DNA of 64,000 nucleotides from Candidatus Phosphoribacter hodrii (GTDB lineage: Bacteria; Actinomycetota; Actinomycetes; Actinomycetales; Dermatophilaceae). The translations under genes were made by a program, and so were the position numbers. Positions within the stretch are counted from its first letter, which is position 1. Each line of letters opens with the position of its first letter. Of the stretch, positions 62,972 through 64,000 are shown in pieces. The stretch spans positions 186,001-250,000 of the forward strand of contig JADJIB010000001.1 in the NCBI GenBank assembly GCA_016707175.1. Direction: 5' to 3'. The notes beneath the pieces were generated by a model. It was not told where the DNA came from and made no database searches. It saw nothing but the letters and a program-made list of their open reading frames with translations.

Positions 62972-63643
62972 ATGAGCGCCATCCAGTTGCCCGAGCACCA
63001 CGTCGCCAAACCCCGCCTGCGCGGGTGGCTGCACGCCGGCACCTTCCCCGTCGCGGTCATCGCAGGCCTGGTCCTCATCATCCTCGCCCCTGCCGGCCGA
63101 GCGCGGATCGGAGCGGTGGTCTTCGTCATCACGGCCGCCATGCTCTTTGGCACCTCGGCGGTCTACCACCGCGGCAACTGGTCGCAGAAGGTCCACCAGG
63201 TGCTCAAGCGCCTGGACCACTCGAACATCTTCCTCATCATCGCCGGGTCCTACACGCCCTTCGCCCTGTGCCTGCTGCCGACCGAACAGGCTCGCACCCT
63301 GCTGATCACCGTGTGGGCCGGCGCCCTCGGCGGCGTGGCCTTCCGGGTGCTGTGGGTCGACGCGCCCCGCTGGCTCTACACGCCGATCTACGTCGCGCTG
63401 GGTTGGGTCGCCGTCTTCTACTTCACGCCGTTGCTGGCCGGCGGCGGGGCCGCTGTCATGTCGCTCATCGTCGCGGGCGGCGTCCTCTACACCGTGGGTG
63501 CGGTCGTCTACGGCACTAAGCGTCCCAACCCCTCACCGCGGTGGTTCGGGTTCCACGAGGTCTTCCACGCCTGCACGGTCGCCGCGTTCATCACGCACTT
63601 CGTGGCCGTCTCGCTCGCGGCATACACCGTCGCGACGGCCTGA
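62972..63643 (+). CDS. trhA: Hemolysin III / PAQR-family membrane protein
   Basis: A 223-residue protein with seven membrane segments. Conserved PAQR features are FGTSAVYHRGNW, LKRLDHSNIFLIIAGSYTPF and FHEVFHACTVAAFITHFVAV; the three His residues and Asp form the metal site of the family. Bacterial members (TrhA) are linked to membrane lipid energetics rather than haemolysis. ATG 62972 follows a likely promoter so closely that the mRNA may be leaderless. Upstream are operator-like repeats. Confidence 0.9.
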   Translation: MSAIQLPEHHVAKPRLRGWLHAGTFPVAVIAGLVLIILAPAGRARIGAVVFVITAAMLFGTSAVYHRGNWSQKVHQVLKRLDHSNIFLIIAGSYTPFALCLLPTEQARTLLITVWAGALGGVAFRVLWVDAPRWLYTPIYVALGWVAVFYFTPLLAGGGAAVMSLIVAGGVLYTVGAVVYGTKRPNPSPRWFGFHEVFHACTVAAFITHFVAVSLAAYTVATA

Positions 63644-63683
63644 CCCCGACGGCGAGCCCGTTCGCTCAGGGCTCGTTCGCTCC

Positions 63684-63974
63684 TCAGGGCTCGTTCGGCT
63701 TCTTCCGCTTCGGCTTCGGTGCGGCCGCGTCACCCTGGGCCGCCGCATCACTCGGCGTCGCCGTCGGCCCCGAGTCCGCCGGCGTCGAGGTCCCGGACTT
63801 CGCCGCCTCGGCCGCCTCCAGGGCAGCGATCCGATCGCGTTCGCGATAGGCCATCCGGCGCATCCGCGCATTCATGTTCCGCATGAGGAAGTAGAGCGCG
63901 ACCGCCAGCGCGAAGAACGCGAGGAACGCCCCGAGCCCCGGCCCGACCGCCGAGTTGGGAACTGGACCACCCAT
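63684..63974 (-). CDS. Small single-helix membrane protein
   Basis: The 96-residue protein has one membrane helix near the N-terminus (GLGAFLAFFALAVALYFLMR), an RMRRMAYRERDRIAALEAAE amphipathic stretch, and a charged tail ending KPKRKKPNEP. ATG 63974 shares one base with the stop of the next gene upstream (TGATG). A small membrane gene in this place, next to mca in many actinobacteria, is common; function unknown. Confidence 0.8.
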   Translation of the reverse strand: MGGPVPNSAVGPGLGAFLAFFALAVALYFLMRNMNARMRRMAYRERDRIAALEAAEAAKSGTSTPADSGPTATPSDAAAQGDAAAPKPKRKKPNEP

Positions 63975-64000
63975 CAGACCGCCACCCGTCCGTCGAACAC
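63974..64000 (-). CDS. 3' end of a gene running off the right edge
   Basis: Eight codons reading VFDGRVAV then TGA are visible in frame. By analogy with actinobacterial gene order (hemolysin III, small membrane protein, then mycothiol conjugate amidase) this may be the end of mca, but the fragment is too short to support a name. Confidence 0.4.
   Translation of the reverse strand: MFDGRVAV

Overview
The window is a chromosomal segment of a GC-rich actinobacterium (Actinomycetota). Three things point to this: very high GC with G/C at third codon positions, a WhiB protein and other actinobacterial signature genes, and a gene order that in several blocks matches Mycobacterium (guaB3-guaB2-rsdA-sigD-whiB-groEL-groES; tsaD-rimI-tsaB-tsaE-alr; uppS-hlyIII). 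FemX, ATP-grasp and Asp/Glu racemase genes suggest a cell wall with an amino-acid bridge ending in a D-amino acid. That fits Micrococcales of the Dermacoccaceae/Dermatophilaceae type, but the placement is inference. No tRNA, rRNA, CRISPR array, insertion sequence or prophage was seen.

Layout: 1-3.3 kb, a PspC-type sensor kinase/response regulator pair and divergent PspC/LiaF-like membrane proteins. 3.3-6 kb, Nudix hydrolase, GT4 glycosyltransferase and PIG-L deacetylase. 6-8.1 kb, murT-gatD (lipid II amidation). 8.1-9.2 kb, a poorly coding, probably decayed stretch. 9.3-12.1 kb, guaA, a DUF3817 membrane protein and SURF1. 12.2-15.8 kb, a heterodimeric ABC exporter with strongly asymmetric ATP sites and an odd C-terminus. 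15.8-20.5 kb, a TetR-controlled alicyclic-acid degradation operon (badI, acyl-CoA dehydrogenase, badH, glutaryl-CoA dehydrogenase-like). 20.7-26.5 kb, the lactate operon lldP-lutABC with divergent lldR and three evenly spaced operators. 26.5-31.5 kb, FemX, ATP-grasp ligase, Asp/Glu racemase and a frameshifted murJ, read here as a peptidoglycan bridge module. 31.5-40.4 kb, gabD2, guaB3, guaB, rsdA-sigD, whiB, and groES-groEL under two CIRCE elements. 40.4-47 kb, accessory genes: CoA transferase, methyltransferase, ribokinase, reductase, TetR regulator and GH3 lipoprotein. 47-55.8 kb, a tightly packed housekeeping operon: tsaD, rimI, tsaB, tsaE, hydrolase, alr, nnrDE (frameshifted), acpS, glmS. 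55.8-64 kb, coaA, a transglycosylase-like secreted protein, PhoH/PIN protein, SulP transporter, uppS, hemolysin III and a small membrane protein.

The most striking signal is not a gene. The non-palindromic octamer GTATGCCG occurs about 84 times in 64 kb, in near-equal numbers on both strands, where about two are expected by chance. It appears in every reading frame, brings in rare ATA codons, and is absent from groEL, groES, guaB and glmS. The pattern resembles DNA-uptake sequences or other genome-wide signal motifs. Many same-strand neighbours overlap by ATGA or GTGA, so translational coupling is widespread. Two conserved genes (murJ, nnrDE) carry single-base frameshifts; these may be sequencing errors.
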